The notes under the pieces are model-generated. The model was not told where the DNA came from and did not search any database. It saw only the letters and a list, made by a program, of their open reading frames with translations. The position numbers and the translations under genes are program-made. From positions 4,802,001-4,866,000 of the forward strand of contig JAFMOC010000038.1 of NCBI GenBank assembly GCA_019802505.1: a DNA stretch of 64,000 nt, read 5' to 3'. This DNA comes from Corydoras sp. C115 (taxonomy: Eukaryota; Chordata; Actinopteri; Siluriformes; Callichthyidae). Of this stretch, positions 23,139 to 34,430 are shown in pieces. Position 1 is the stretch's first letter, and each line of letters starts with the position of its first letter.

Positions 23139-23281
23139 TGGAGGGAGACGCCTCTTCTGTAAGGGAGGAGAACCAGAGGATTCTTGCGAACGCGACGCAG
23201 ACTAGACGTCGGTGCGCGCGCTTGAGATAACGGTACCGTAGGAGAGGGGGGGTATGAAATTATTATTATTATATATTTTTT

Positions 23282-23606
23282 GGGGCGGCACGGTGGCTTA
23301 GTGGTTAGCATGTTCTCCTCTCAGCGCTAGGGATTCCCGGTTCGAGTTTCCATGTTCTCCCCGTGTCTGCGTGGGTTTCCTCCGGGTTCTCCGGTTTCCT
23401 CCCACAGTCCAAAAACATGGATCAAGTCAATTGATTTCTCTAAATTGCCCCATATAGAGTGTGTGTGTGTGTGTGAGTGAGTATGTGCCCAGCGATGGAT
23501 TGGCGCTCTGTCCCGGGTCTATCTGCCCAGCGCCCGAGATGTTCTCCCCTGGATGGGCATGGGGAGATAATGAATGGGGAGATAATGAGATAATGAATGA
23601 ATGAAT
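23282..23606 (+). mobile_element. SINE in duplication copy 1
   Basis: The sequence between the B box and GTTTCCATG is deleted (CCCGGTTCGAGTTTCC), a mark shared with the copy at 23868. Confidence 0.92.
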
Positions 23607-23635
23607 TAATATATTTTTTGTTAAAATGATGGAAA

Positions 23636-23730
23636 GGGCGGCACGGTGGCTTAGTGGTTAGCACGTTCGCCTCTCAGCACTAGGGATTCCCGGTTCGAAT
23701 CCCCATCTGGGTGGAGTTTCCATGTTCTCT
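23636..23730 (+). mobile_element. SINE head cut by the duplication breakpoint
   Basis: It stops at TCCATGTTCTCT, where the second duplication unit begins. Confidence 0.9.
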
Positions 23731-23867
23731 TCTGTAAGGGAGGAGAACCAGAGGATTCTTGCAAACGCGACGCAGACTGGACGTCGGTGCGCGCGCTTGA
23801 GATAACGGTACCGTAGGAGAGGGAGGGGTATGAAATTATTATTATTATTATTATTATATATTTTTTG

Positions 23868-24040
23868 GGGCGGCACGGTGGCTTAGTGGTTAGCATGTTC
23901 TCCTCTCAGCGCTAGGGATTCCTGGTTCGAGTTTCCATGTTCTCCCCGTGTCTGCGTGGGTTTCCTCCGGGTTCTCCGGTTTCCTCCCACAGTCCAAAAA
24001 CATGGATCAAGTCAATTGATTTCTCTAAATTGCCCCATAT

Positions 24041-24084
<44 letters not shown>

Positions 24085-24187
24085 TGAGTGTGTGCCCAGC
24101 GATGGATTGGTTCTCCCCTGGATGGGCATCGGGAACCCCACCGCGACCCTAATAGAGGATAAAACGGGAGATAATGAATGAATGAAT
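23868..24187 (+). mobile_element. SINE in duplication copy 2
   Basis: It has the same CCCGGTTCGAGTTTCC-type deletion as copy 1 (here CCTGGTTCGAG), plus a longer GT tract and a further deletion after GATGGATTGG. Confidence 0.92.
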
Positions 24188-24212
24188 ATATTTTTTGCTA
24201 AAATGATGGAAA

Positions 24213-24560
24213 GGGCGGCATGGTGGCTTAGTGGTTAGCACGTTCGCCTCTCAGCGCTAGGGATTCCCGGTTCGAATCCACATCTGGGTGGAGTTTCCAT
24301 GTTCTCCCCGTGTCTGCGTGGGTTTCCTCCGGGTTCTCCGGTTTCCTCCCACAGTCCAAAAACATGGATCAAGTCAATTGATTTCTCTAAATTGCCCCAT
24401 ATAGAGTGTGTATGCGTGCGTGTCTGTGTGAGTGAGTGTGTGCCCAGCGATAGATTGGCGTCCTGTCCTGGGTGTATCTGCCCAGCGCCCGGATGGGCAT
24501 GGGGAACCCCACCACGACCCTAATATAGGATAAAGCGGAAGATAATGAATGAATGAATGA
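24213..24560 (+). mobile_element. SINE, full length; parent of the cut head at 23636
   Basis: The spacer before it (AAAATGATGGAAAGGGCGGC) matches the spacer at 23623. Confidence 0.92.
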
Positions 24561-24604
24561 TCAAAAGGATAAATGATCTTTGACATTCCTACACAGCACA
24601 GCAC

Positions 24605-24608
<4 letters not shown>

Positions 24609-24682
<74 letters not shown>
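24609..24682. repeat. (AT)n microsatellite, 74 bp
   Basis: Pure dinucleotide tract, directly followed by a SINE tail. Confidence 0.95.
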
Positions 24683-24685
<3 letters not shown>

Positions 24686-24930
24686 ATCCATTATCTTCTG
24701 CTTTATCCTCTATTATGCCCATCCAGGGGAGAACGTTTCAGGCGCTGGGCAGATACATCCAGGACAGGGCACCAATCCGTCGCTGGGCACACATTCACTC
24801 ACACAGACTCTATATGGGGCAATTTGGAGATTTCTATTGACCTTGAGCCATGTTTTTGGACTGTGGGAGGAAACCAAAGATCCCGGAGGAAACCCACGCG
24901 GACATGGGGAGAACATGAAAACTCCACCCA
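24683..24930 (-). mobile_element. SINE with deletion of the GGTCGCGGG part
   Basis: It runs from ATCCATCCATTATC to ACTCCACCCATATA; the head is missing. Confidence 0.87.
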
Positions 24931-24943
24931 TATATATATAGGG

Positions 24944-25230
24944 GTGGCATGCCCATGTCCATCCAGGGGAGAATGATGTTTCGGGCGCTGGGCAGATACA
25001 CCCAGGACAGGGCGCCAATCTATCACTGGACACACACTCACACACACACACACTCTATATGGGGCAATTTGGAGAATTCAATTGACCTTGATCCATGTTT
25101 TTGGACTGTGGGAGGAAACCGGAGAACCCGGAGATAACCCACACGGACACGGGGAGAACATGGAAACTCCACCCAGATTGGGATTTCAACCTGCAATGAG
25201 AGACACAGATGCTAACCACTACGCCACCCA
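24944..25230 (-). mobile_element. SINE, tail missing
   Basis: It starts in GCCCATGTCCATCCAGGGG and ends at a diverged head. Confidence 0.85.
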
Positions 25231-25235
25231 TAAAT

Positions 25236-25480
25236 AATTCATCCATTCATTATCTTCCGCTTAATACTATGTAATACGCCAATCTATCACTGGGCGCTCA
25301 CACTCACACACTATTTAGGGGCAAATTCAAGCAGCTAATTGACCTTGAATCCATGTTTTTGGACTGTGGGAGGAAACCAGGGAACCCGTAGAAAACATAT
25401 GGGAGAACATGGAAATTCCACCCAGAACAGGATTCAACTTGAGTGGCGAACATGCTGACCACTAAGCCACCGTGCCACCC
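25236..25480 (-). mobile_element. Old SINE copy
   Basis: It is internally deleted and diverged, ending CCACCGTGCCACCC. Confidence 0.8.
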
Positions 25481-25508
25481 TGAAATCAATCAATCAATTA
25501 ATTAAGCT

Positions 25509-25746
25509 TTAATTCATTATCTTTCACATTATCCTCATGCTAGGGTTACCTGGGGGGGGTCCCACCTATCACTGGGCACACACAATATATGGGGCAAATT
25601 AGAACAGGCAATTCACCTTGAATCCATGTTTTGGACTGTAGGAGAAAACAAGACAACCTGGAGAAAACATATGGGAGAACATGGAAAATCTACTCAGATC
25701 AGGCATCAACCTGAGGGGTGGACATGCTAAGTACTACGCCACCCAT
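25509..25746 (-). mobile_element. Old SINE copy
   Basis: Diverged; the CAATATATGGGGCAAATTAG and GCCACCC parts remain. Confidence 0.75.
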
Positions 25747-25929
25747 CCAGGGGAGAACAATTCAGGTGCTGGGCAGATACACCCAGGACAGGGTGCCAAT
25801 CTATCACTGGGCACACACTCACTCACACAGACACACATACACTATATGGGGCAATTTGGAACATTCATTTTAACCTGAATCCATCTTTTCAGACCGGAGA
25901 ACCCAGGGAGAACATGGAAACTCCACCTG
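25745..25929 (-). mobile_element. SINE middle fragment
   Basis: CATCCAGGGGAGAAC to GGAAACTCCACC. Confidence 0.8.
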
Positions 25930-25985
25930 TAAAGCCGCTTTAAGACAATGTACTATTGTAAAAGGCGCCTTCTAAATAAAGAACC

Positions 25986-26529
25986 TGCTTCAAATATTAA
26001 CGCCAACAAGCTCATATCAGCGTGATGTCCGACTTCGGGGTTTTTTTGCTGGTGAATTTAAAGGTGAAAGAACCGAACCGAGGTGCCAAGTATAATAAGC
26101 ATTGATTACCTGTCCGAAATAACAGTCCAAAAAAATAGATGTGCGGCTAAGATTCTGCTCAATAAAGCCGGCAGAGTGAACACGCCATTAATCAGTGGTA
26201 GCACAGCGAGCTTCCTCTGTACTCTGAACCCCCGCATCACATCACACGCTGCTTCAGCAACCGCAGCACAATAGCAACCGCCGCTATTATCAGCATCCAT
26301 AAAACACGTCAGAAACATCACACTGCCGTCCACGGCTTCATAAAACACCAGAGTTTTCCTCTCACAGTCAGTTGGGATGCAGTGACATCATCGAGTTGTC
26401 AACATGTCGACTTTTTTATATTATATGGTGTTATACAGTGAGTCTGTGACCTCACAGCATTAATGATTTTTAAGATTGTGTCCCAGCTAAGCCGTAGTTA
26501 CACACAGAGACATCAGTCCTCCACATTTA
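25986..26529. other. Unassigned non-repetitive stretch
   Basis: Overlapping frames of 63 (plus) and 80 (minus) codons at 26083-26348 show no known motif. The sequence is fairly GC-balanced and not obviously repetitive. Confidence 0.35.
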
Positions 26530-26670
26530 ACCCACATTTAAGTAAACACACTGTGTGAAGTGGGGTTAGGTGCCTTGATCAAGGGCACTACAGCCATTGT
26601 ACTTGGTGGGCCCAGGAATCAAACTGGGGATCTGCAGGTCACAAGGCAGGTCCTTGATAGCCCCTGAACT
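26530..26670 (-). mobile_element. S3 repeat copy, reversed
   Basis: GGGGTTAGGTGCCTTGATCA and GGAATCAAACTGGGGATCTG are reverse forms of the S3 body and head. Confidence 0.65.
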
Positions 26671-26697
26671 ATTCCATACTCAGAATTCATTAATTCA

Positions 26698-26844
26698 TTA
26701 ATTTTTTTCATTATCTTCCGCTTCATCCTCTACTAGGGTCGTGGGGGGGTTCCCCATGCCCATCAGAGGAGAACGTTTTAGGCGCTGGACAGATACACCC
26801 AGGACAGGGCGCCAATTTATCGCTGGGTACACAAACACACTCTA
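26698..26844 (-). mobile_element. SINE, left part, split by the Tc1 element
   Basis: It continues at 28464-28530 on the other side of the transposon. Confidence 0.9.
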
Positions 26845-28463
26845 CAGTTGTGATCAAATTTATTCAACCCCCACTGAAATAAAGTGTTTTTGGCCAGTTT
26901 GACATTGATTTGGATCATTTCAGTCATCTTATTTACAATTATATCAAAGAGGCACTTATAAATTAGACAAATGTAACATAATATTTATGATGGAATAACC
27001 ACAAATGTCTTTACTGTGCTCACATCATTATCAGTTTTATTCAACCCCCTAGTGACATTATTTTTTAGTACTTAGTACAACATCCTTTTCCAGTTATGAC
27101 AGCTTTCAAGCGTGAAGCATAGCTTGACACAAGTGTCTTGCAGCGACCTATGGGTATCTTAGCCCATTCTTCATGGGCAAAAGCCTCCAGTTCAGTCACA
27201 TTCTTAGGCTTGCGCACTGCAACTGCCTTCTTTAGGTCCCACCAGAGGTTCTCAATTGGATTTAAGTCTGGTGATTGCGATGGCCACTCTAGAATGTTCC
27301 AGCCTTTCATGTTTAACCATGCTCTAGTGGACTTGGATGTGTGCTTCGAATCATTGTCCTGTTGGAAGGTCCAACGTCTCCCAAGCCGCAGGTTTGTGAC
27401 TGACTCCATCACATTTTCCTCCAAGATCTCCTGGTACTGAAGGGAATTCATGGTACCCTGCACACGTTGAAGCTTTCCTGTACCATTAGAAGCAAAACAG
27501 CCCCAAAGCATAATTGACCCCCCGCCATGCTTCACAGTAGGCAAGGTGTTCTTTTGTTCATAAGCCTGGTTCTTCCTCCTCCAAACATAGCGCTGGTCCA
27601 TTGTCCCAAACAGTTCTAATTTAGTTTCATCTGACCACAGTACACTGTCCCAAAACCTTTGTGGCTTGTCCACATGACTTTTGGCATACTGCAGTCGACT
27701 TTTCTTGTTCTTTGGAGTCAGCAAGGGGGTGCGCCTGGGAGTTCTGGCATGGAGGTCTTCGTTATGCAGTGCGCGCCTTATTGTCTGAGCTGAAACTTCA
27801 GTGCCCACATCTGACAGGTCTTTTTTCAGTTCCTTAGCAGTCACGCGGGGATTTTTCTCCACATTACGCTTCAGGTAGCGCACAGCAGTCGCGGTCAGGA
27901 TCTTCTTTCTGCCACGACCAGGTAACGTTTCCACTGTGCCCTTTAACTTGAACTTGCGAATGATACTTCCGATAGTGTCTCTTGGAATATTTAACAACTT
28001 CGCAATCTTTTTATATCCATTGCCATTCTTGTGAAGAGCAATAACCTCTTCTCTTGTCTTCTGGGACCATTCTCTTGCCTTCACCATGCTTGTAAACACA
28101 CCAGTAGATGTCTAGAAGGAGCTGAGTATCACAGTCCTTTTAAATCTGCCTAATTGGTGCTTATCATGCTTGATTGCTGCTCGTTGACATCCACAGATGT
28201 TTTCAATACCTGATTGGAAACACTGGAATGAACCTCTGTTCTTATGAGTGGTAGTTGTAAAGGGGTTGAATAATTGTGTCAATGAAGAAATCACAAAAAG
28301 GCCATTTAATACTTTATGACAAAAACAATTGATGCTATCTTAGTTGCATTTAGTTCTTTAACAAGTCCTTGTAAGATTTCATTATGAACACAATTACAAA
28401 TGTGCACTGAATTCCATAAAACCCTTCGCAGCATTGGGGGTTGAATAAATTTGATCACAACTG
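26845..28463 (-). mobile_element. Tc1-like DNA transposon, 1619 bp, with TA target duplication
   Basis: Both ends read CAGTTGTGATCAAATTTATT inward, and the inverted repeats are identical over about 29 bases. The flanks are TA at 26843-26844 and 28464-28465. Joining the flanks restores the CACTCTATATGGGG motif of the SINE that was hit, which proves the borders. Confidence 0.97.
27065..28087 (-). CDS. Tc1-like DD34E transposase, apparently intact
   Basis: This cut-and-paste transposase has 340 aa from the ATG at 28087 (a GTG four codons upstream is less likely). It has an N-terminal helix-turn-helix (KNGNGYKKIAKLLNIPRDTI), a GRGRKK patch at 57-62, and the catalytic triad D153 (WSDETK), D244 (FQQDNDSKH) and E279 (NPIEN) with 34 residues between the last two. 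The length is typical of Tc1 transposases, and no stop or frameshift interrupts it. It occupies the middle of a transposon with near-perfect ends. Whether it is still active cannot be judged from sequence alone. Confidence 0.95.
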   Translation of the reverse strand: MVKAREWSQKTREEVIALHKNGNGYKKIAKLLNIPRDTIGSIIRKFKLKGTVETLPGRGRKKILTATAVRYLKRNVEKNPRVTAKELKKDLSDVGTEVSAQTIRRALHNEDLHARTPRRTPLLTPKNKKSRLQYAKSHVDKPQRFWDSVLWSDETKLELFGTMDQRYVWRRKNQAYEQKNTLPTVKHGGGSIMLWGCFASNGTGKLQRVQGTMNSLQYQEILEENVMESVTNLRLGRRWTFQQDNDSKHTSKSTRAWLNMKGWNILEWPSQSPDLNPIENLWWDLKKAVAVRKPKNVTELEAFAHEEWAKIPIGRCKTLVSSYASRLKAVITGKGCCTKY

Positions 28464-28530
28464 TATATGGGGAAATTTAGAGCATTCGATTTACCTTGTA
28501 TCCATGGTTTTGGACTGTGGGAGGAAACAA
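28464..28530 (-). mobile_element. SINE, right part, split by the Tc1 element
   Basis: TATATGGGGAAATTTAGAGC to GACTGTGGGAGGAAAC; the head is lost. Confidence 0.88.
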
Positions 28531-28827
28531 AAATATTTTTATAATTATATTGTATTATATTATATTAGATTATATTATAATTAAATAAATAATAATAAAA
28601 ATTTTATAATGAATTATTATCTGTTGTTGGGTTTGGCGTGTACGCAGTGCCAGGGAGTATTATGGGATAGGTGCCTTGTCAGAGGGTCATGGTGCATGTT
28701 GGGACTAGGAATCAAACCTGGGACCTTCAGGTCGCAAAGGTGGTTTTTTTTACCACAAGTATACGGCTGCCCTTTCCTATATGTTCTCCTTGTGTTAGTG
28801 TGAGATTTAACCCAATATATCCCAATT
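28531..28827. other. AT-rich stretch and an S3-like fragment
   Basis: 28540-28620 is TATTATAT-rich. 28660-28745 carries AGGTGCCTTGTCAGAGGG and GGAATCAAACCTGGGACC, resembling the S3 head in reverse. Confidence 0.45.
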
Positions 28828-29125
28828 TGAGTTGTTCTCGCCGTGTCTGCGTGGGTTTCCTCCGGGTTCTCCGGTTTCCTCGCACAGTCCAAAAAACATG
28901 GATCAAGTCAATTGGGTTCTCCAAATTGCCCCATATAGAGTGTGTCTGTGTGTGTGAGTGAGTGAGTGAGTGAGTAGGTTTGTGCCCAGTGATAGATTGA
29001 CATCCTGTCCTGGGTGTATCCGCCCAGCGCCCGAGACGTTCTCCCCTGGATGGGCATGTGGAACCCTCCCCTGCGACGCTAATAGAGGATAAAGCAGAAG
29101 ATAATGGATGGATGGATGGAAGGAT
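28828..29125 (+). mobile_element. SINE lacking its head
   Basis: Starts GTTGTTCTCGCCGTG; tail GGATGGATGGAAGG. Confidence 0.87.
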
Positions 29126-29490
29126 GGGGGGCACGGTGGCTTAGTGATTAGCATGTTCTCCTCTCAGCACTAGGGATTCCAGGTTCGAATCCCCATCTGG
29201 GTGGAGTTTCCATGTTCTCTGTGTGTCCACGTGGGTTTCCTCCGGGTTCTCCGGTTTCCTCGCACAGTCCAAAAAACATGGATCAAGTCAATTGAGTTCT
29301 CCAAATTGCCCCATATAGAGTGTGTCTGTGTGAGTGAGTGAGTGTGTGTCCAGTGATAGATTGGTGTCCTGTCCTGGGTGTATCCGCCCAGCGCCCGAGA
29401 CGTTCTCCCCTGGATGGGCATGTGGAACCCTCCCCCTGCGACCCTAGTAGAGGATAAAGCGGAAGATAATGGACGGATGGATGGATGGTA
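29126..29490 (+). mobile_element. SINE, full length, tandem to the previous
   Basis: It shares the variants CTCGCACAGTCC and GGAACCCTCC with the copy before it, so the two are probably duplicates. Confidence 0.92.
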
Positions 29491-29499
29491 TATCCATAC

Positions 29500-29872
29500 A
29501 ATTTTCTGGCTTACCACATCATGCTACCTTGCATACCACCAGTGGTACACGCATCACAGTTTGAGAACCACTGATCTGGACTGTTTAGGGATGTGGTCGT
29601 GCACTTGCTGAGGCAACATGCATCTCGCATGCTGAAGGTCTTGACTTGTCAGCACTTCTGGATCCAGCACTGTAGCAACATCAACAAACTAATGTCAGTG
29701 AGAGTCAAAACAAGGGGAGAATGTCCAAGCGAAGAAAGCCCAGGGGGAAAAGTGGAACATTTGATGGTTTGTCTAAACACAAGAACTAAAGAAATTCAAT
29801 GAACAAGCTGTACCTCTAAAGCTTATTAGAGAAAGTAGTTGTAATAGTATTAAGGGGTAATAATTCTGAGTA
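29500..29872. other. hAT-like fragment, then unassigned DNA
   Basis: 29530-29575 is the inverse of the fragment at 20.5 kb. The rest to 29872 shows nothing recognisable. Confidence 0.4.
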
Positions 29873-30120
29873 TGGCACGGTGGATTAGTGGTTAGAACGT
29901 TCTCCTCTCTAGGGATGCTAGGTGCTAGGGATGCCAGGTTCCAATCCCAAACTGGGTGGAGTCTCCATGTTCTCCCCGTGTCTGCATGGGTTTCCTCCGG
30001 GTTCTCCGATTTCCTCCAACAGTCCAAAAACATGCATACAAGGTAAATTAAATATAGATCACTCACAGTGATAGATTGACGCCCTGTCCTGGGTGTATCT
30101 GCCCAGTGCCTGAAACGTCC
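29873..30120 (+). mobile_element. SINE, tail missing
   Basis: TATGGCACGGTGGATTAGTG to CAGTGCCTGAAACG; it is joined to S3 sequence. Confidence 0.85.
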
Positions 30121-30149
30121 CCAGTGGACTAAAGGTCCCCGGTTTGATT

Positions 30150-30705
30150 CTCGGTTTCACCATGCCCCAATGGCTGAAGTGCCGTTGGACAAGGCACCTA
30201 ACCCCAATGGCTGAAGTACCCTTGGACAAGGCACCTAACCCCAATGGCTGAAGTGCTCTTGGACAAGTCACCTAACCCTAATGGCTGAAGTGCCCTTGGA
30301 CAAGGCACCTAACCCCAATGGCTGAAGTGCCCTTGGACAAGGCACCTAACCCCAATGGCTGAAGTGCTCTTGGACAAGGCACCTAACCCTAATGGCTGAA
30401 GTGCCCTTGGACAAGGCACCTAACCCTAATGGCTGAAGTGCCCTTGGACAAGGCACCTAATCCCAATGGCTGAAGTGCCGTTGGACAAGGCACCTAACCC
30501 CGATGGCTGAAGTGCCCTTGGACAAGGCACCTAACCACAATGGCTGAAGTGCCCTTGGACAAGGCACCTAACCCCAATTGCTCCCCAGGTGCCATGTACA
30601 GGGCTGTCCACCACTCTGGGCACATGCGCTCACTTCACACACAGTGTGCATGTGTGCTCTACTGCACTGATTGGTTAAATGTGGAGGACTAATTCCTTTG
30701 TGTGT
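30150..30705 (+). mobile_element. S3 repeat copy carrying an internal minisatellite
   Basis: Head CGGTTTGATTCTCGGTTTCA and end GCCATGTACAGGGCTGTCCA frame the array described separately. Confidence 0.7.
30169..30575 (+). repeat. 37-bp minisatellite, about 11 copies
   Basis: The unit starts AATGGCTGAAGTGCCCTTGG and ends ACAAGGCACCTAACCCC. Starts at 30169 and 30206 give the period. Units differ by a few bases and there are no spacers. Confidence 0.96.
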
Positions 30706-31700
30706 CAGTAAAATTAAATATTACATAAATCTAAAACAGTGTGGGAGGAATAACTAATATAAAAGATTGGTTTAGCCGTTAACTAGTTCTTCCAATTAGA
30801 ACCAGTGATGTTCAGGTGGCTTAAGGACAAGGCTCTGGAACACCAAACTAGTCAAACCATGGGTTTGTGTACCCAAGCTCTTGGGCTGAAACAGAAAAGG
30901 ATCTTCCCAAAGTGCTACCATGTCTTTGGAGGTGTAAAATTGCTCAAAACATTGTGTTTGCCACAGCAAACCACATACTGTACAACATGCGCCCCATCAT
31001 CCCCAAGTACCCAAGGCCCAAAGTACTAAAACATCAAATCTCCACATAAGGAATCTTGAGTTTTCGACTGGCGTGGTGATACCAAACCGGCGTCACTCTT
31101 TGCTACACTGGAGATCAAAGATGCCCAAATATATCCTGCGCCCTGATGGCTGACCTTTGTAATGGAACACACGCTTGTAGATGGCTGGACGGCTGGTATG
31201 CAGGACTGTGATAGCTGAAGGAGCAGGCTGAAGAGGACGAAGCGAGCTTCCAGATGAGAAGCCCAAAGATGGACTTGCGAATGCAAAAATAGCACCTTAA
31301 TAGATTTGATTGTTCAAGATATTAAAGGACCTTCCAAGACCTCCCTTTTTAGAAGGTAATTGTGTAAGTTTTAAGAGGCCAGATGGATAATTACTGAATA
31401 GAATGCAGAACTATCAAAGGAACTGTGTTTTTAGACAAGCAAACATCTTTAATTGGGACTCTGACTCTGAGTGCAGTATCTGTGCCTCGTCTTCTGCATT
31501 TTTGTAAATTGGATTTATTTAAAGCTACTTTGTGAAGATCAAGCATTGTAATCACTGTTATATAAATCAAATTAAACTGCGTTTACAGTAAGAACAGCAT
31601 GCTGATGAATGTACGGATTACCAAACCCAACGGCATGAGTCAGAAAAACAACAGAATTCTACAATTTATTAAAATAATAATGAAATTTAAGTGAAACATC
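30706..31700. other. Unassigned intergenic DNA
   Basis: Frames of 60-89 codons (30805-31029, 31026-31295) have no recognisable motif. 31490-31590 looks like a retroelement tail (TTATATAAATCAAATTAAA). It is possibly a decayed repeat. Confidence 0.35.
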
Positions 31701-32034
31701 GGGCGGCACGGTAGCTTAGTGGTTAGCATGTTTGCCTCTCAGCGCTAGGGATTCCCGGTTCGAATCCCCATCTGGGTGAAATTTCCATGTTCTCCTCGTG
31801 TCCGTGTGGGTTTCCTCCGGGATCTCCGGTTTCCTCCCACCGTCCAAAAACATGGATCAAGGTCAATTGAGTTCTCCAAATTGCCCCCTATAGAGTGTGT
31901 TTGTGTGAGTGAGTGTGTGCCCAGCGATGGATTGCCGCCCTGTCCTGGGTGTATCTGCCCAGCGCCCGAAACCCTGGATGGGGAACCCCCCCGCGACCCT
32001 GATATAGGATGAAGCGGAAGATAATGGATGGATG
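31701..32034 (+). mobile_element. SINE with 10-bp target duplication
   Basis: GTGAAACATC precedes the head (31691-31700) and follows the tail (near 32035-32044). Confidence 0.9.
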
Positions 32035-32159
32035 TGAAACATCTTTAGCTAACATTCTACAGCAAGCATGACATGAACAATATCTGAGATCGCATGTAAC
32101 CCGCAGAACCATTTGTTCTCATCTTATCTCATCTTGTTATCTTCCACTTAAGGGGCAGT

Positions 32160-32320
32160 AGTATACTTGTGGTGGACGAACCAGCCTTGCAACCTGAAGG
32201 CCCCAGGTTTGATTCCAGGTCTCACCAAGTGCCGTGGCTGAAAGGCCGTTGGGGAAGGAACCTAACTCTAATTGCTCCCCGGGTGCTGTATACAGGCCTG
32301 CCCACCGCCCTGACTCACTT
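32160..32320 (+). mobile_element. S3 repeat copy
   Basis: CCAGGTTTGATTCCAGGTCT, GGGTGCTGTATACAGGCCTG. It runs straight into the ACTC-rich array. Confidence 0.65.
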
Positions 32321-33515
32321 ACTCACCTTCTCACTCCCTTACTCACTCACTCACCCTCTCACTCCCTTACTCACTTACCCTCTGCTGACTCCCTTACTCA
32401 CTCACCCTCTCACTCCCTTACCCTCCCGCTGATTCCCTTACTCATTCGCTCACTCCCTTACTCACTCACTCACCCTCCCACTGACTCCCTCACTCACTCA
32501 CCCTCCCACTGACTCCCTTACTCACTCACTCACTCTCCCACTGACTCACTCACTCACTCAATCTCTCACTCCCTTACCCTCCCGCTGATTCCCTTACTCA
32601 TTCGCTCACTCCCTTACTCACTCACTCACCCTCCCACTGACTCCCTCACTCACTCACCCTCCCACTGACTCCCTTATCCACTCACTCACCCTCCCACTGA
32701 CTCCCTTACTCATTCACTCACTCCCTTACTCACTTACCCTCCCTCTCACTCCCTTACTCACTCACTCACCCTCTCACTCCCTTACTCACTCACACACCCT
32801 CCCGCTGACTCCTTTACTCACTCACCCTCTGCTGTCTCCCTTACTCACTCACCCTCTCACTCCCTTACTCACTCACTCAGTCCCCTACTCACTCACCCTC
32901 TGCTCTCACTCACTCCCTCCCTCACTCACCCTCCCGCTGACTCCCTTACTCACTCACCCTCTGCTGTCTCCCTTACTCACTCATTCACCCTCTCACTCCC
33001 TTATTCACCCTCTCACTCCCTTATTCACCCTCTCACTCCCTTACTCACTCAATCCCTTACTCACTCACCCTCTCACTCACCCTCCCGTTGACTCCTTTAC
33101 TCATTCACTCACTCCCTTACTCACTCACTCACCCTCCCGCTGACTCCTTTACTCACTCACCCTCTGCTGTCTCCCTTACTCACTCACTCACCCTCTCACT
33201 TCCTTACTCACTTACTCAGTCCCTTACTCACTCACCCTCTGCTGTCTCCCTTACTCACTCACTCTCTTACCCACTCACTCACCCTCCCACTGACTCCCTT
33301 ACTCATTCACTCACTCACCCATGCTCCCGCTGACTCCCTCACTCACTCACCCTCCCACTGCTCCCTTACTCACTCACTTACTCCCTCACTCACCCTCCCA
33401 CTGCTCCCTTACTCACTCACTCACACAGTCCCTCACTCACCCTCCCACTGCTCCCTTACTCACTCATTCACTCCCTCACTCACCCTCCCACTGACTCCCT
33501 CACTCACTCACTTTC
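32310..33515 (+). repeat. 1.2-kb degenerate ACTC/CCCT array
   Basis: Units such as CTCACTCACCCTCCCACTGA and CTCCCTTACTCACTCACTCA alternate. The C-rich strand has no long pure stretches. Open frames through it are repeat artefacts. Confidence 0.95.
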
Positions 33516-33641
33516 CCAGAGCTACAGTATATCACGGGATGCTGTGGTGAAGTCATACAGAAGTCTCTAATTTTCTCACACTCAACCTCTAAAAATACCA
33601 AACAAAGCGCTTAACCTCCATCTGTCTACTGTTAGCACTCA

Positions 33642-33689
<48 letters not shown>

Positions 33690-34068
33690 TAAATAGAAGA
33701 GAGTTACGCAGCTCAGGAAAAATAACTCTCTTATCACAGCTACTGTCCACACACTCAGCACCTCTAAAAAGCTTCATGTTGAGCCAGAGTATGCGCTGCC
33801 ATATCAAAGTCTGCCTAGCGTTAGCCACCTAGCATTCCTGACAAGGCATTTAGCGGTGAGGTCATGAACCTGTATTAAACAAAGCATTTCATCTCTTCGG
33901 TTTTTGTAGTTTCACTGTTCAGTTAAAATAAACAGCATCTCAAATAAACACTTCAGTAGCTACTGACCAAAACAAACCAAAGAAACCGAACCCAAACACC
34001 ACACCAGAGCCAAAACTCATAAAGCACAGTAATAACTCAGCACTGTGTGCAGTATAAAGTGGTAAAAA
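33516..34068. other. Unassigned intergenic DNA with (CA)n
   Basis: (CA)n at 33638-33686. The rest has no coding or repeat match that I can name. Confidence 0.4.
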
Positions 34069-34430
34069 TCATCCATCCATCCATTATCTTCCGCTTTCTC
34101 CTCTATAATGTCGTGGGGGGGGGTTCCACATACTCATCCAGGGGAGAAAGTTTCAGGCGCTGGGCAGATACACCCAGGATAGGACGCCAATCTATCGCTG
34201 GGCGCACACTCACTCACACACACACACACACACACACTCTATGTGGGGCAATTTGGAGAATTCAATTGACCTTGATCCATGTTTTTGGACTGTGGGAGGA
34301 AACCGGAGAACCCGGAGGAAACCCAAGCGGACACGGAAAGAACATGGAAACTCCACCCAGATTGGGATTCGAACCAGGAATCCCCAGCGCTGAGAGGAGA
34401 ACATGCTAACCACTAAGCCACTATGCCGCC
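34069..34430 (-). mobile_element. SINE, full length
   Basis: CATCCATCCATCC tail to CCACTATGCCGCCC. Confidence 0.92.

Larger units (their letters stand above)
23152..24301. repeat. Tandem duplication, unit 575 bp, two copies
   Basis: CTCTTCTGTAAGGGAGGAGA begins at 23152 and again at 23727. The GC-rich block to GGTACCGTAGGAGAGG, the ATT repeat, a complete SINE, the spacer and the start of a second SINE are repeated in the same order. The copies differ in ATT and GT repeat length and by deletions. Confidence 0.93.

Noticed and set aside
30169..30575. Regular direct repeats resembling a CRISPR array
   Set aside because: Units are head to tail without spacers, lie inside a eukaryotic repeat, and no cas genes exist.
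32160..33515. Ser/Leu/Thr-rich frames across the ACTC array
   Set aside because: Repeat-derived; no start context or conserved motif.
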